A stretch of DNA of 64,000 bases, taken from positions 1 through 64,000 of the forward strand of contig CANROC010000004.1 in assembly GCA_947632175.1 (NCBI GenBank), in the 5' to 3' direction. Under the pieces are notes generated by a model. It saw only the letters and a program-made list of their open reading frames with translations. It searched no databases and was not told where the DNA came from. A program made the translations under genes and the position numbers. Positions 46,725-54,701 of the stretch are shown here, in pieces; within the stretch, counting starts at the first letter, position 1; every line of letters starts with the position of its first letter. This DNA is from an uncultured Oscillospiraceae bacterium. Its GTDB lineage: Bacteria > Bacillota > Clostridia > Oscillospirales > Oscillospiraceae.

Positions 46725-47585
46725 TGGCGGCGGGAAAAAGGTTTGCGGCTTGCGCCGCATTCTTATATTTCCCACCCGCCCGCCCCGCCGCCGTAGGGGT
46801 CGCCGTCTCGGCGACCCGCCCATCGATAATTGATCCGTTCCGAACACCGCCGTACGGGCCGCTGCCCACAGCGGCCCTTGCCCCCGATAACCGGCGTTTT
46901 CCGTTTTATCGGAACCATTCTCGTCCCACCACGTGGTCACGGGCGGACACATGGGTCCGCCCCTACGGGGAATGTGGGAGGTTATCCCATTTTTAACCGA
47001 CATAGGAGGTTGTCGAAACGCGGGTCGCCGAGGACGGCGACCCCTACGGCGTCTATCGGGGGCAATCCGAAACAACAACGCGGGCCGCCAAGAGTGGCGG
47101 CCCCTACGGCGTAATTTGGGCGGATTCGTTCTATCGGAACCGCTCTGTCGTCCCACGTTCGCTTCCCCCCTGCCCCCCTCCTACGAGGAGGGGGCTCCGA
47201 GACGGGGGGCGGGTGCGGTTTATCAGAACGGTTCCGACAACGTACCTTGTAGGGGCCGCCACTCCTGGCGGCCCGCACGCAACACATTCGGTTTCCCGGA
47301 AGCGTCCGTTACGTCCCACGGGCTCGAATACCCCGCCGCCGCGGCGGCACCCCTTTTTCCGAAAAAGGGGTCGGGGGAATAAGGTTGCGGCGCTTCGCGC
47401 CGCCTTTATAAAAAATTGCGCCGCAAAGCGGCGCAAAACCTTTTTAAAAGCCCCCTCCTCGTAGGAGGGGGGCAGGGGGGCAGCGAACGTGGGATGATTG
47501 GGCGGCCCCGATGAACGCACCCGCCCCATCCGGCGCCTGCGGGCGCAGCCTTTTTGGTACGGGGGGTGGGAACCGGGCGCACATT
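46725..47585 (+). repeat. Palindromic module cluster 4 (gap 46668-47640)
   Basis: Near-copy of cluster 1 in the same order and orientation: GGCGGGAAAAAGGTTTGCGG (46731-46750), GGTCGCCGTCTCGGCGACC, TTTTATCGGAACC (46904), GGGCGGACACATGGGTCCGC, GGTCGCCGAGGACGGCGACC, GGGCCGCCAAGAGTGGCGGC, CCTCCTACGAGGAGG (47178-47192), GGCCGCCACTCCTGGCGGCC, GGGCTCGAATACCCC, CCCTTTTTCCGAAAAAGGG, TTGCGCCGCAAAGCGGCGC and CTCCTCGTAGGAGG. No gene is seen. It ends at the outward promoter. Confidence 0.75.
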
Positions 47586-47602
47586 ATTTTACTAAAAAAT
47601 AC

Positions 47603-47631
47603 TTGACAAATTGCGTATTTTGTGGTATAAT
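47603..47631 (+). promoter_or_regulatory. Consensus promoter pointing into the 3' end of the PstS-like gene (antisense)
   Basis: TTGACA (47603-47608), 17 bases, extended TGGTATAAT (TATAAT 47626-47631). The next gene downstream is on the other strand and ends at 47641. The surrounding 48 bases match 29901-29948 (opposite orientation) almost base for base. Confidence 0.65.
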
Positions 47632-47640
47632 ATGCTTAAG

Positions 47641-49563
47641 TTAGTCCTCTGCGAAGCCGAGGTATGTGCGGAAGACCACTTTCATGGTGTCCAAATCGAA
47701 ATACTCGGCCACGTTGACGTCCAGGCGCTCGATGAGGCCGCCGAGGAGGCGGACGGAGCGGGTGGGGGAGAGGGGGATGGAGGCAAGGCCGGGGATGGGG
47801 GTCCCGTCGGCATAGAGGTAGGAGGCGGCGTAGGTCTCCGGGTCGGGGGAGGCGATGATGGCGGGGGCGTCCTCGCCCAGGAGCTCGTCGTAGACGTACC
47901 AGGCGTTTGCCACCGGCGGGAGCTTCTCCGGGCGGGAGGGGTAGAGGAGGGCCCAGTCGCTCATGGACATCTCGTGGAGCCGGCGGTCGGCGAGGTCGAA
48001 GTAGAGGACGCCGCCGTCCTCCCCGTCAAATTGATAGAGAATGGAGATATTGTCCCCCAGCCACTCACCGCCGCCGCCCTCCAGGGCGCCCTGGCGCATG
48101 ACGGCAAGCTGGTCCCCGGTGATGCCCATATCCCGGACGGTGAAGGTCCCCATGTCCTCGCCGTCCCGGCGCAGGAGGGCGATAGAATCCTCCCGGTAGA
48201 GGATCACGCCCTCGTCCCCGCCGGAGGCGGAGAGATAGTCATAGCCCGTCCACCAGGACCCGTCCAGGGCGGCGGCCGCCGTGCGGGTCTGGCCGTCCGC
48301 GGCACGGGTGAGCACCAAGAGGTCCCCGCAGGCCCAGATCTCGGTACAGACCGGGTCCATGACCACCGCGCCTTCGGGGGTCATGAGGCCGTAGAGACAG
48401 CCGGTGGTGGCAAATTCGCTGTCTGAGACGCGCCGGCCGGCGTAGGGGATGAGCAGGCCGTAGCTGCCGGGGATGAGCGCATCGGTGAACTCCGGGAAGA
48501 GGCGCGTGCCCACCTCCGGCGCGGGGTCCCGGGACGCGGTGGGCAGGTCGAGGACGGACACGTACCCCTGCCGGGCGGCCAGGCGCTGGCCGTCCTCACT
48601 CAAGAGCCAGTCCCGGATGACCCGGGCGGGGGACCCCTCCGGCGCGGAGGCGGGGAGGACCACGTAGTAGGGGTTGGTGAGGGGGTAGGACCCGGCGCGG
48701 ATGGCCTCCGGCTCGGGGTCCACGCCCTCCACGGCCAGGAGCTTGAGGCCTTCGGCGGCGCGCATCTCCTCGGCGTAGTAGTAGACGCTGTACCCGATGG
48801 CCCCGGCGGAGCTGTCGTAGCCCCGGACGGCTTCCATGAGCCCGCCCATGGAGGTGGCTACATATTGGGTGGGCGGCTCCATCATGGGCGTGCCGCGCAT
48901 CACCAGCTTCTCCATCAGCGACTGGCTCCCCGCCTCCGGGTTGCGCTGGAGGGGGATGATGGGCTCGTCCAGGCCGCCTACCTCGGACCAGTTGGTGATC
49001 TCGCCGGTGTAGATTTTGCGGATTTGTTCGATCGTCAGGGACTCCACCGGGTTTGCCTCGTTCACCACGAAGACGAAAGCGTCGGTGGCAAAGGGCGTCT
49101 GCTCCCATGCAAAGCCCAGGCGCTCCCGCTCGGCGTAGACCTCCTCGTTGCCCTCGCTGACGATGAGGAGGTCCGCGCTGCCGTAGAGGAGGTTATAGTA
49201 GGAGTTGGTGGTGCGGTTGAAGCTGATGAGGGGCGTCACGGCCTCCTCGCTCTCGCCCAGCATCAGCGCCGCCATGGCCACGGCCAGGGGCGCCGTGGAG
49301 GTGGACCCGTCCAGGCGGGGGAACTCCTCGCGGGTGAAATGGGGCGCGGCGATCTCCGGCTCCGGAACGGGGTCCGGCTCCGTTTCGGTGGCGTTGGGCT
49401 CCGTTCCGGAGGCGTCGGGCTCCGTTCCGGAGGCGTCGGGCTCCGTGACACCGGGCTTGTCCTCCCCGCCCGGAACGTCCGACCCTTTCGGGGGCTTTTC
49501 GGAACAGGAGGCAAGAGACGCCAGAAGCGCCAGAGCGGTCAAAATCAGGATAAGCTTTTTCAT
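47641..49563 (-). CDS. PstS-like phosphate/anion-binding lipoprotein with extra C-terminal domain
   Basis: A 640-residue secreted lipoprotein. The signal peptide ends in a lipobox (LLASLASCSE). A short low-complexity linker repeats SGTEPDA-type units. Residues about 75-350 form a PstS-type solute-binding domain: RLDGSTSTAPLAVAMAALML, FVVNEANPVESLTIEQIRKI, YTGEITNWSEVGG and QRNPEAGSQSLMEKLV. The remaining ~290 residues are beta-rich with YGL/Y-rich short units, somewhat like WG-repeat regions, and are not usual for PstS. No pstCAB genes are adjacent, so it may be a sensor or an orphan binder. Ligand not certain. Confidence 0.85.
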   Translation of the reverse strand: MKKLILILTALALLASLASCSEKPPKGSDVPGGEDKPGVTEPDASGTEPDASGTEPNATETEPDPVPEPEIAAPHFTREEFPRLDGSTSTAPLAVAMAALMLGESEEAVTPLISFNRTTNSYYNLLYGSADLLIVSEGNEEVYAERERLGFAWEQTPFATDAFVFVVNEANPVESLTIEQIRKIYTGEITNWSEVGGLDEPIIPLQRNPEAGSQSLMEKLVMRGTPMMEPPTQYVATSMGGLMEAVRGYDSSAGAIGYSVYYYAEEMRAAEGLKLLAVEGVDPEPEAIRAGSYPLTNPYYVVLPASAPEGSPARVIRDWLLSEDGQRLAARQGYVSVLDLPTASRDPAPEVGTRLFPEFTDALIPGSYGLLIPYAGRRVSDSEFATTGCLYGLMTPEGAVVMDPVCTEIWACGDLLVLTRAADGQTRTAAAALDGSWWTGYDYLSASGGDEGVILYREDSIALLRRDGEDMGTFTVRDMGITGDQLAVMRQGALEGGGGEWLGDNISILYQFDGEDGGVLYFDLADRRLHEMSMSDWALLYPSRPEKLPPVANAWYVYDELLGEDAPAIIASPDPETYAASYLYADGTPIPGLASIPLSPTRSVRLLGGLIERLDVNVAEYFDLDTMKVVFRTYLGFAED

Positions 49564-49657
49564 GATCTACCACCTTGAAAGGTTAATCCGCGCGGGAAAA
49601 CCGGCCGCGTCCCGGGGCAATCAAAGCGCCGCTTAACTTTGCTTTAGAGCGCGCCCA

Positions 49658-49686
49658 TTGTTATCAAGCGCGGCTTGCGCTATACT
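49658..49686 (+). promoter_or_regulatory. Promoter of the XRE-ABC operon
   Basis: TTGTTA (49658-49663), 17 bases, TATACT (49681-49686), 29 bases before the ATG. Confidence 0.6.
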
Positions 49687-49714
49687 GTAAGCATCACTTA
49701 AGAGGAGGCGCGTT

Positions 49715-50545
49715 ATGAGCTATTCCGTCGTTGGCGAGCAGATATTGAAATTCAGAAAAGAAAAGGGGCTGACGCAGCGGGAGCTTGGCGAGGCCATCGG
49801 CGTTTCCGGCTCCGCCGTCTCCCAGTGGGAGAGCGGGGGGACGCCGGACATCTCGCTTCTGCCGGTCCTGTCCGACGTTTTGGGCGTGACGGTGGACGCG
49901 CTGTTCGGAAGGAGCGAGGCGCGGCGGGAGGACATGGAGGAGACGGTCAGAAGCTATATCGCCTCCCTGCCGGAGGAAAAGCGCGTGGAGCGGACCGTGG
50001 CGCTCATGCGCGAGACGGCGCTTTACGGGTGCCTGGACAAGGTGGCGGATATCGTGGATTTCTGCGGCGTCCAGGAGAGCTCCGGCGAGACGGTCCTCCT
50101 GACGAAGGACGGGTTTATCACGGCAATATCATCCCGGGGACAGTGGTTTTTATCCGCCGCCTGGGGCGGGGAGGGGGGCCTTGCCGGCCTCCTTGCCCCC
50201 GGCGCTGAGGCGGCGGGGCTCTTCGGGCTTCTGTCGTCGCCGAACGCGCTGACGATGCTCGTCACGCTCTACACGGAAGCGCCGCGCCACCGCACCGTCG
50301 GGGTGCTGGCGAAGCTGGCCGGGGTGGCCCGGAGCGAGGCGGAGGAGATTTTGCAAAGCTTCACCGCGTTCAAGCTTGCGGAGGAGCTGACGCTGGAAAC
50401 GGAGGACGGCGACACCGCGGCCTACGCCGTCAATATGAGCGGTGCGGTCCCGGCGCTCCTGGCGGCGGCGGGGCTTACGGCGCTGGAGACGGAGGGGTTC
50501 CGGCTCATCAACGACAAGAGAAGCCGCGGCAAGGGGGAGAAATAA
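49715..50545 (+). CDS. XRE family regulator with long C-terminal domain
   Basis: A 276-residue protein. The HTH is at residues 7-65 (ILKFRKEKGLTQRELGEAIG, SGSAVSQWESGGTPDISLLP, LGVTVDALF). The rest has helical and Ala/Gly-rich parts without a known domain; a second wing-like stretch (KLAGVARSEAEEILQSFTAF) is near residue 205. It starts the operon with the ABC exporter, whose ATG directly follows its stop, so it likely controls that transporter. AGGAGG precedes the ATG. Confidence 0.88.
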   Translation: MSYSVVGEQILKFRKEKGLTQRELGEAIGVSGSAVSQWESGGTPDISLLPVLSDVLGVTVDALFGRSEARREDMEETVRSYIASLPEEKRVERTVALMRETALYGCLDKVADIVDFCGVQESSGETVLLTKDGFITAISSRGQWFLSAAWGGEGGLAGLLAPGAEAAGLFGLLSSPNALTMLVTLYTEAPRHRTVGVLAKLAGVARSEAEEILQSFTAFKLAEELTLETEDGDTAAYAVNMSGAVPALLAAAGLTALETEGFRLINDKRSRGKGEK

Positions 50546-52330
50546 ATGCTTCGCTATTTCAAAAAGCACCTCGCGCTCTCCTCCGCGGCGGTCCTCCTGG
50601 GCATTCTGACCCAGCTCCTCACGCCCCTGATCGCCGTTCTGGAGCGGCGGATGATCGACCTTGTGGTTTCGGGAGATCTTGCGGGCTTTCTCAGGTTCCT
50701 GTGGGTCGCGGGCGTCGCGGTCCTGGGGGCGGCGTTGGGGTATTTTCTGGACGGCATCAGCGAAAAATGGTTCACCGCGAAATTCTGGGAGAGCCTGCGG
50801 AACGACCTCTATGACGGGATCATGAAAAGGAGCGTTCCACGGTTTGCCGAGTACGACACGGCGGAGTATATGTCCCACGTGAGCAGTACCGCCGGGACTG
50901 TGGTCCAAAATCTGACAAGGCCGGTCTTTTATCTCATCAGCCTTGGCGTCTCCGCCCTGGCCGTGCTGGGGATCATGCTTTGGTACAGTCCGCTTCTGGC
51001 GGCGCTGTCCGTTCTCTGCGGCGGGCTTTCCATGATCCTGCCGCTCCGGTTCAACAGGAGATTCGCCAGGCTCATGACCGAGGATGTGAAGCTCAATGCC
51101 GCCATGAGCGTGGAGCTCAAGGAGGCCCTGGGCGGGCATGAGGTCATCGCCTCCTACGGGGTCTTTCCCCATCTGCGCCGGCGGTTCATCAAAGCCAGCG
51201 CGGACGTGGCGCGCCTCGATAAAAGGATGGGCGTCACCATAGCGGAGCTTGAAAATATCGAGCGGTTCATGGACAGGGTCTCCTGGGTCGTCACATTTTT
51301 TGTGGCCGGGACCATGGCCGCGCGGGGGGATATCACCGTGGGAACGCTGGTGCTGTTCGTCTCGCTCTTCGGGTTTTTCAGCAGCTGTCTGACGGCCTAC
51401 GCCCAGATGCTGCCGCTGCTTTTGGGGAACCGGGAGAATATCAGGCTGCTGCGGGGGCTGATCGACGACTGTGGGAGGGAATTTACCGGTACGGAGCCGG
51501 CGCGCCTTGAAAACGCCATCGAGATCAAGGGCCTTTCGTTCCGGTACAAGGAGGATGTCCCGGTCATCGACGGCCTCGACATGACGATACGCAAGGGCGA
51601 AAAGGTGGCGCTCATCGGACCCAGCGGCTGTGGGAAATCCACGCTCATCAGGCTTCTGACCGGGAGCTTCGCAGGGTATGAGGGCGCTATACGCTATGAC
51701 GGCGTGGAGCTGCGCGACATAGACCCGGAGGGACTGCGGGAACTTGTCACGGTCATCCACCAGAACACCTATATTTTTAACGATACCGTGCGGTTTAATA
51801 CTAATATCTATTTAAAAGGAGACACCGAGCGGCGAGGATTTTTCGCGTCAGGCAAGGAAGACGCCGCAGGGAATACTTTGTGTATTCCCAAGGCGGCTGA
51901 CGCAGCATGGCGCGAAAAAGACCGTCGCGAATGGCTACTTTTAATTAGATATTAGTATAATATATGTCTCGGAGAAAATTTTTCTGAGGAGGCCCTGGAC
52001 CGCGCCCTCCGGCTTTCGGGCGTCCGGCGCTTTTTGGGGAAGCTCCCGGGCGGGCTTGACGGGGCGTGCGGCGAAAACGGCGCGAAGCTGTCCGGCGGGG
52101 AGCGCCAGCGCATAGCCCTTGCCAGGGCGCTGATCCGCGAGGTAAAGGTACTCTTTTTGGACGAGGGCGTCTCGGCTATCGACGTCTCCACCGCCAACGA
52201 GATCGAGCAGGAGCTTTTGGATATGAAGGACCTGACCCTCCTGACCGTCACACACAGGATCAAGGACGGGCTCACACAGCGGTATGACCGGATCGTGACA
52301 ATGACCGGCGGCGCGGCGGAGGCCGAATAG
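50546..52330 (+). pseudogene. ABC exporter (fused permease-ATPase), interrupted by a MITE
   Basis: Removing the 159 bp insert (51799-51957) and one TAA repeat gives a continuous 540-residue type I ABC exporter: six-helix membrane domain (residues about 15-300), Walker A GPSGCGKSTLI, Q-loop VIHQNTYIFN, restored RFNICLGENFS, signature LSGGERQRIALARAL, Walker B VLFLDEG, D-loop SAID and switch TVTHR. As it stands the frame meets TAG at 51953-51955 inside the MITE, before the signature. The insert adds exactly 54 codons, so the frame is otherwise kept and only that one stop blocks full-length protein. Without read-through the product lacks half of the ATPase and should be dead. A homodimer partner would be the natural state. 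Confidence 0.88.
51799..51957. mobile_element. MITE, 159 bp, inserted in the ABC exporter gene
   Basis: Terminal inverted repeats of 20 bp (TACTAATATCTATTTAAAAG and, at the other end, TACTAATATCTAATTAAAAG on the minus strand), one mismatch. The target site TAA is duplicated (51796-51798 and 51958-51960). The middle is itself a long imperfect hairpin (TTTCGCG ... CGCGAAA; GGGAATACTTTGTGTATTCCC at the tip, 51878-51898). No transposase. Its removal restores an ABC ATPase motif, which fixes the borders. Confidence 0.85.
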
Positions 52331-52402
52331 AGAAGAGCCGGAAAAAGGCGTTCCCGCGTAAGAGCAAGGTCGGGGCTGCCCGAAGTCGGACGGCCCTGAT
52401 GT

Positions 52403-53203
52403 TCATTTCGCGTACAGCAGATACACCACCCAATTCACCAGTCTCCCCGGCAAAAGGCGAGACAGCGCTACCAGGGCCTTGTAGCCGGCGCCGATGGTGG
52501 AGGCGGGGGGGACGGTGCGGCGGAGGGACATTTTGCGGATGTACGAACCGGCGGTCTCGGGCCTCATGCCGGCGCGCTCGTCGCGCTCCATGCCCGCCAC
52601 GGAGCGGGAGATACGGCCCTCGTAGACGTCGTCGCCGGCGGGGGATTTCTCCCGGGCGTCGGTGAAGCCGGTGGCGATATCCCCGGGCTGGACGGCGGTG
52701 ACGGTGACGCCGTAGGGGCGGACCTCATTGCGCAGGGCGGAGACGTAGGCGTTGAGGGCGGCCTTGGAGACGGAGTAATAGGTCTGGAAAGGGATGGGGA
52801 TGGCCCCGGCCACGGAAGAAACCACCACGATCCGGCCGGCCTTGCGGGAGCGCATGTGGGGAAGAGAGGCCTTCACGGCGTTGACTACGCCGAAGAAGTT
52901 GACCTCCAGCTGGCGCTTGGCCGCCGTAAGGTCCGTAAACTCCACCGCGCCGGAGATGCCAAAGCCCGCACAGCAGACGAGGATGTCCAGCCGGCCCTCC
53001 CGGTCGAGGACGGTTTCCACGACGCGGGCCATGGCGGTTTCGTCGGTGACGTCGCCGGGGAGGTGGACGGCGTTTTCAAGCGCGATGTCCCGGCGGCTGG
53101 TCTCATAGACCGTGACGCCGGCCTCCGCCAGGGCGTTCACGGCGGCGAGGCCGATGCCGCTGGACCCGCCGGTGACCAGGGCGACCTTTTTCTCCTTCAG
53201 CAT
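52403..53203 (-). CDS. Short-chain dehydrogenase, possibly 3-ketosphinganine reductase-like
   Basis: A 266-residue classical SDR: VALVTGGSSGIGLAA (NAD(P) binding), CCAGFGISG, VSSVAG and YYSVSKAAL (catalytic Tyr and Lys), PGDIATGF. The hydrophobic C terminus (LLPGRLVNWVVYLLYAK) suggests membrane contact, as in lipid-acting SDRs. The ATG at 53203 overlaps the last 7 bases of the alpha-oxoamine synthase gene. The pair recalls serine palmitoyltransferase plus ketosphinganine reductase. A generic ketoreductase is the alternative. Confidence 0.82.
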   Translation of the reverse strand: MLKEKKVALVTGGSSGIGLAAVNALAEAGVTVYETSRRDIALENAVHLPGDVTDETAMARVVETVLDREGRLDILVCCAGFGISGAVEFTDLTAAKRQLEVNFFGVVNAVKASLPHMRSRKAGRIVVVSSVAGAIPIPFQTYYSVSKAALNAYVSALRNEVRPYGVTVTAVQPGDIATGFTDAREKSPAGDDVYEGRISRSVAGMERDERAGMRPETAGSYIRKMSLRRTVPPASTIGAGYKALVALSRLLPGRLVNWVVYLLYAK

Positions 53204-54384
53204 AGGCCGTTTTGATGGAGGACGGACTGGATGATGTCGGCGGCCTCCTCCACCAGGGCCTTGGTGTGGGTGGCCATGAGGGAGGTGCGCAGGAGGCACT
53301 CGTGGGGGGCCACCGCGGGGGGAATGGAGGAGTTGACGTAGACGCCGGCGTCGTAGAGCTGCTTGGTGATGAGCAGGGTGTCCGCCAACTCGTATGTATA
53401 GATGGGCACGATGGGCGTCTGAGACTCGCGGATCTTGACGCCGCGTTCCTTGAGAAGCTGACGGAAGTAAGCGGCGATGTTCTGGAGGTTATCCACGAGC
53501 TCGGGGCGCCGGATGAGCTGGTCCAGCGCGGCCATGGCCGTGGCGCAGGAGGCGGGGGTGATGGAGGCGGAGAAGATGAAAGGCCGGGAGCCGTGGCGCA
53601 CGTAGTCGCACACGTTGGCGTCCGCCGCCATGTAGCCGCCCAGGGAGGCCAGGGACTTGGAGAAGGTGCCCATGTAGATGTCCACGTCCTTCTCAAGGCC
53701 GAAATAGCTGGCGGAGCCCCGGCCGCCCTTACCGATCACGCCCAGGGCGTGGGCGTCGTCCACCATGACCCGCGCGCCGTACTTTTTGGCGAGGGCCACG
53801 ATCTCCGGCAGCTTGGCGATGTCGCCGCCCATGGAGAAGACGCCGTCGGTGACGATGAGGGCGCCGGCCTCGTCGGGGACCTTCTGGAGCTGTTTTTCAA
53901 GGTCGGCCATGTCCGCGTGGTGATAGCGGAGCATGGTGCCGTAGCTGAGCTTGCAGCCGTCGTAGATGCTGGCGTGGTTCTCCCGGTCGCAGATCACGTA
54001 GTCCCCGCGGCCCACCACGCAGGAGATGATGCCCAGGTTCGACTGGAAGCCGGTGGAGAAGGTGACGACCCCCTCCTTGCCCAGGAATTTGGCCAGCTTG
54101 TCCTCCAGCTCCAGGTGGAGCTCCAGGGTGCCGTTCAAAAACCGGGAGCCGGAACAGCCGGTGCCGTATTTCTCAATGGCCTTGACGCCGGCCTCGATGA
54201 CCTCCGGGTTGGTGGTGAGGCCAAGGTAGTTGTTGGAGCCCAGCATGATGCGGCGCTTGCCCTCCATAATGACCTCCACGTCCTGCCGGGATTCCAGCGC
54301 GTGGAAATAGGGGTAGACCCCCTGCCGCCGCGCCTCGGCGGCCTGGAGGTTGCCGTGTTCCAGTTTTTTGAATATATCGATCAT
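53197..54384 (-). CDS. Alpha-oxoamine synthase (KBL/SPT-like PLP enzyme)
   Basis: A 395-residue PLP enzyme that joins an amino acid to an acyl-CoA with loss of CO2. Visible: NNYLGLTTNPEVIEA, GTGCSGSRFLNGTLELHLEL, DDAHALGVIGKGGRG, and the PLP lysine in TFSKSLASLGGY. Length is typical of the family (KBL, AONS, SPT, ALAS). It could be 2-amino-3-ketobutyrate ligase, but no threonine dehydrogenase is adjacent; instead a classical SDR overlaps it, which favours a long-chain keto-amine product. The substrate remains open. AAGGAGGG lies 7 bases before the ATG at 54384. Confidence 0.9.
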   Translation of the reverse strand: MIDIFKKLEHGNLQAAEARRQGVYPYFHALESRQDVEVIMEGKRRIMLGSNNYLGLTTNPEVIEAGVKAIEKYGTGCSGSRFLNGTLELHLELEDKLAKFLGKEGVVTFSTGFQSNLGIISCVVGRGDYVICDRENHASIYDGCKLSYGTMLRYHHADMADLEKQLQKVPDEAGALIVTDGVFSMGGDIAKLPEIVALAKKYGARVMVDDAHALGVIGKGGRGSASYFGLEKDVDIYMGTFSKSLASLGGYMAADANVCDYVRHGSRPFIFSASITPASCATAMAALDQLIRRPELVDNLQNIAAYFRQLLKERGVKIRESQTPIVPIYTYELADTLLITKQLYDAGVYVNSSIPPAVAPHECLLRTSLMATHTKALVEEAADIIQSVLHQNGLC

Positions 54385-54422
54385 AGGTGTGCCCTCCTTA
54401 TAGATTATAACCAATCCATAAT

Positions 54423-54451
54423 ACTGTACCGCAACAAAGTGTCTTTGTCAA
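54423..54451 (-). promoter_or_regulatory. Promoter of the oxoamine synthase-SDR operon
   Basis: On the minus strand TTGACA (54446-54451), 17 bases, TACAGT (54423-54428), about 40 bases before the start at 54384. Confidence 0.7.
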
Positions 54452-54558
54452 GATTAATGCGACATTTTTAAGAAATATGTCCGGCGTATGGAGAAAGTTA
54501 AAATATTTATTATACCATACAGTCTGTAAAAATGTCAATGATTTGGAAATCTATGTCA

Positions 54559-54579
54559 AAGACACACGTAAGACACAAA
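54559..54579. repeat. Left copy of a 21 bp inverted repeat flanking the S-layer gene (gap 54385-54701)
   Basis: The 21 bases at 54559-54579 (half units AAGACACA-CGT-AAGACACA) are repeated inverted at 57433-57453. They contain a direct repeat of AAGACACA. The rest of 54385-54701 holds the minus-strand promoter above, a possible stem (CCGG ... CCGG near 54640) and the SLH gene's ribosome site; no convincing plus-strand promoter is seen between the repeat and the gene. Confidence 0.75.
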
Positions 54580-54701
54580 CGGCGAAAAAATCGGCCTCAA
54601 AAAGTGCCCGGATCGTTCGCTATTCTCAAAAAAGAGCCGGTTTCCGGCGGAAAAGGTGCGGGGTTGGCAAAGGCGCTGTGTTATTAAGGAGGAAACACTA
54701 C

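Noticed and set aside
54477..54701. Upstream extension of the SLH protein (frame open from 54477)
   Set aside because: Residues encoded there are basic and unlike a secretion signal; the signal peptide and ribosome site fit the ATG at 54702.
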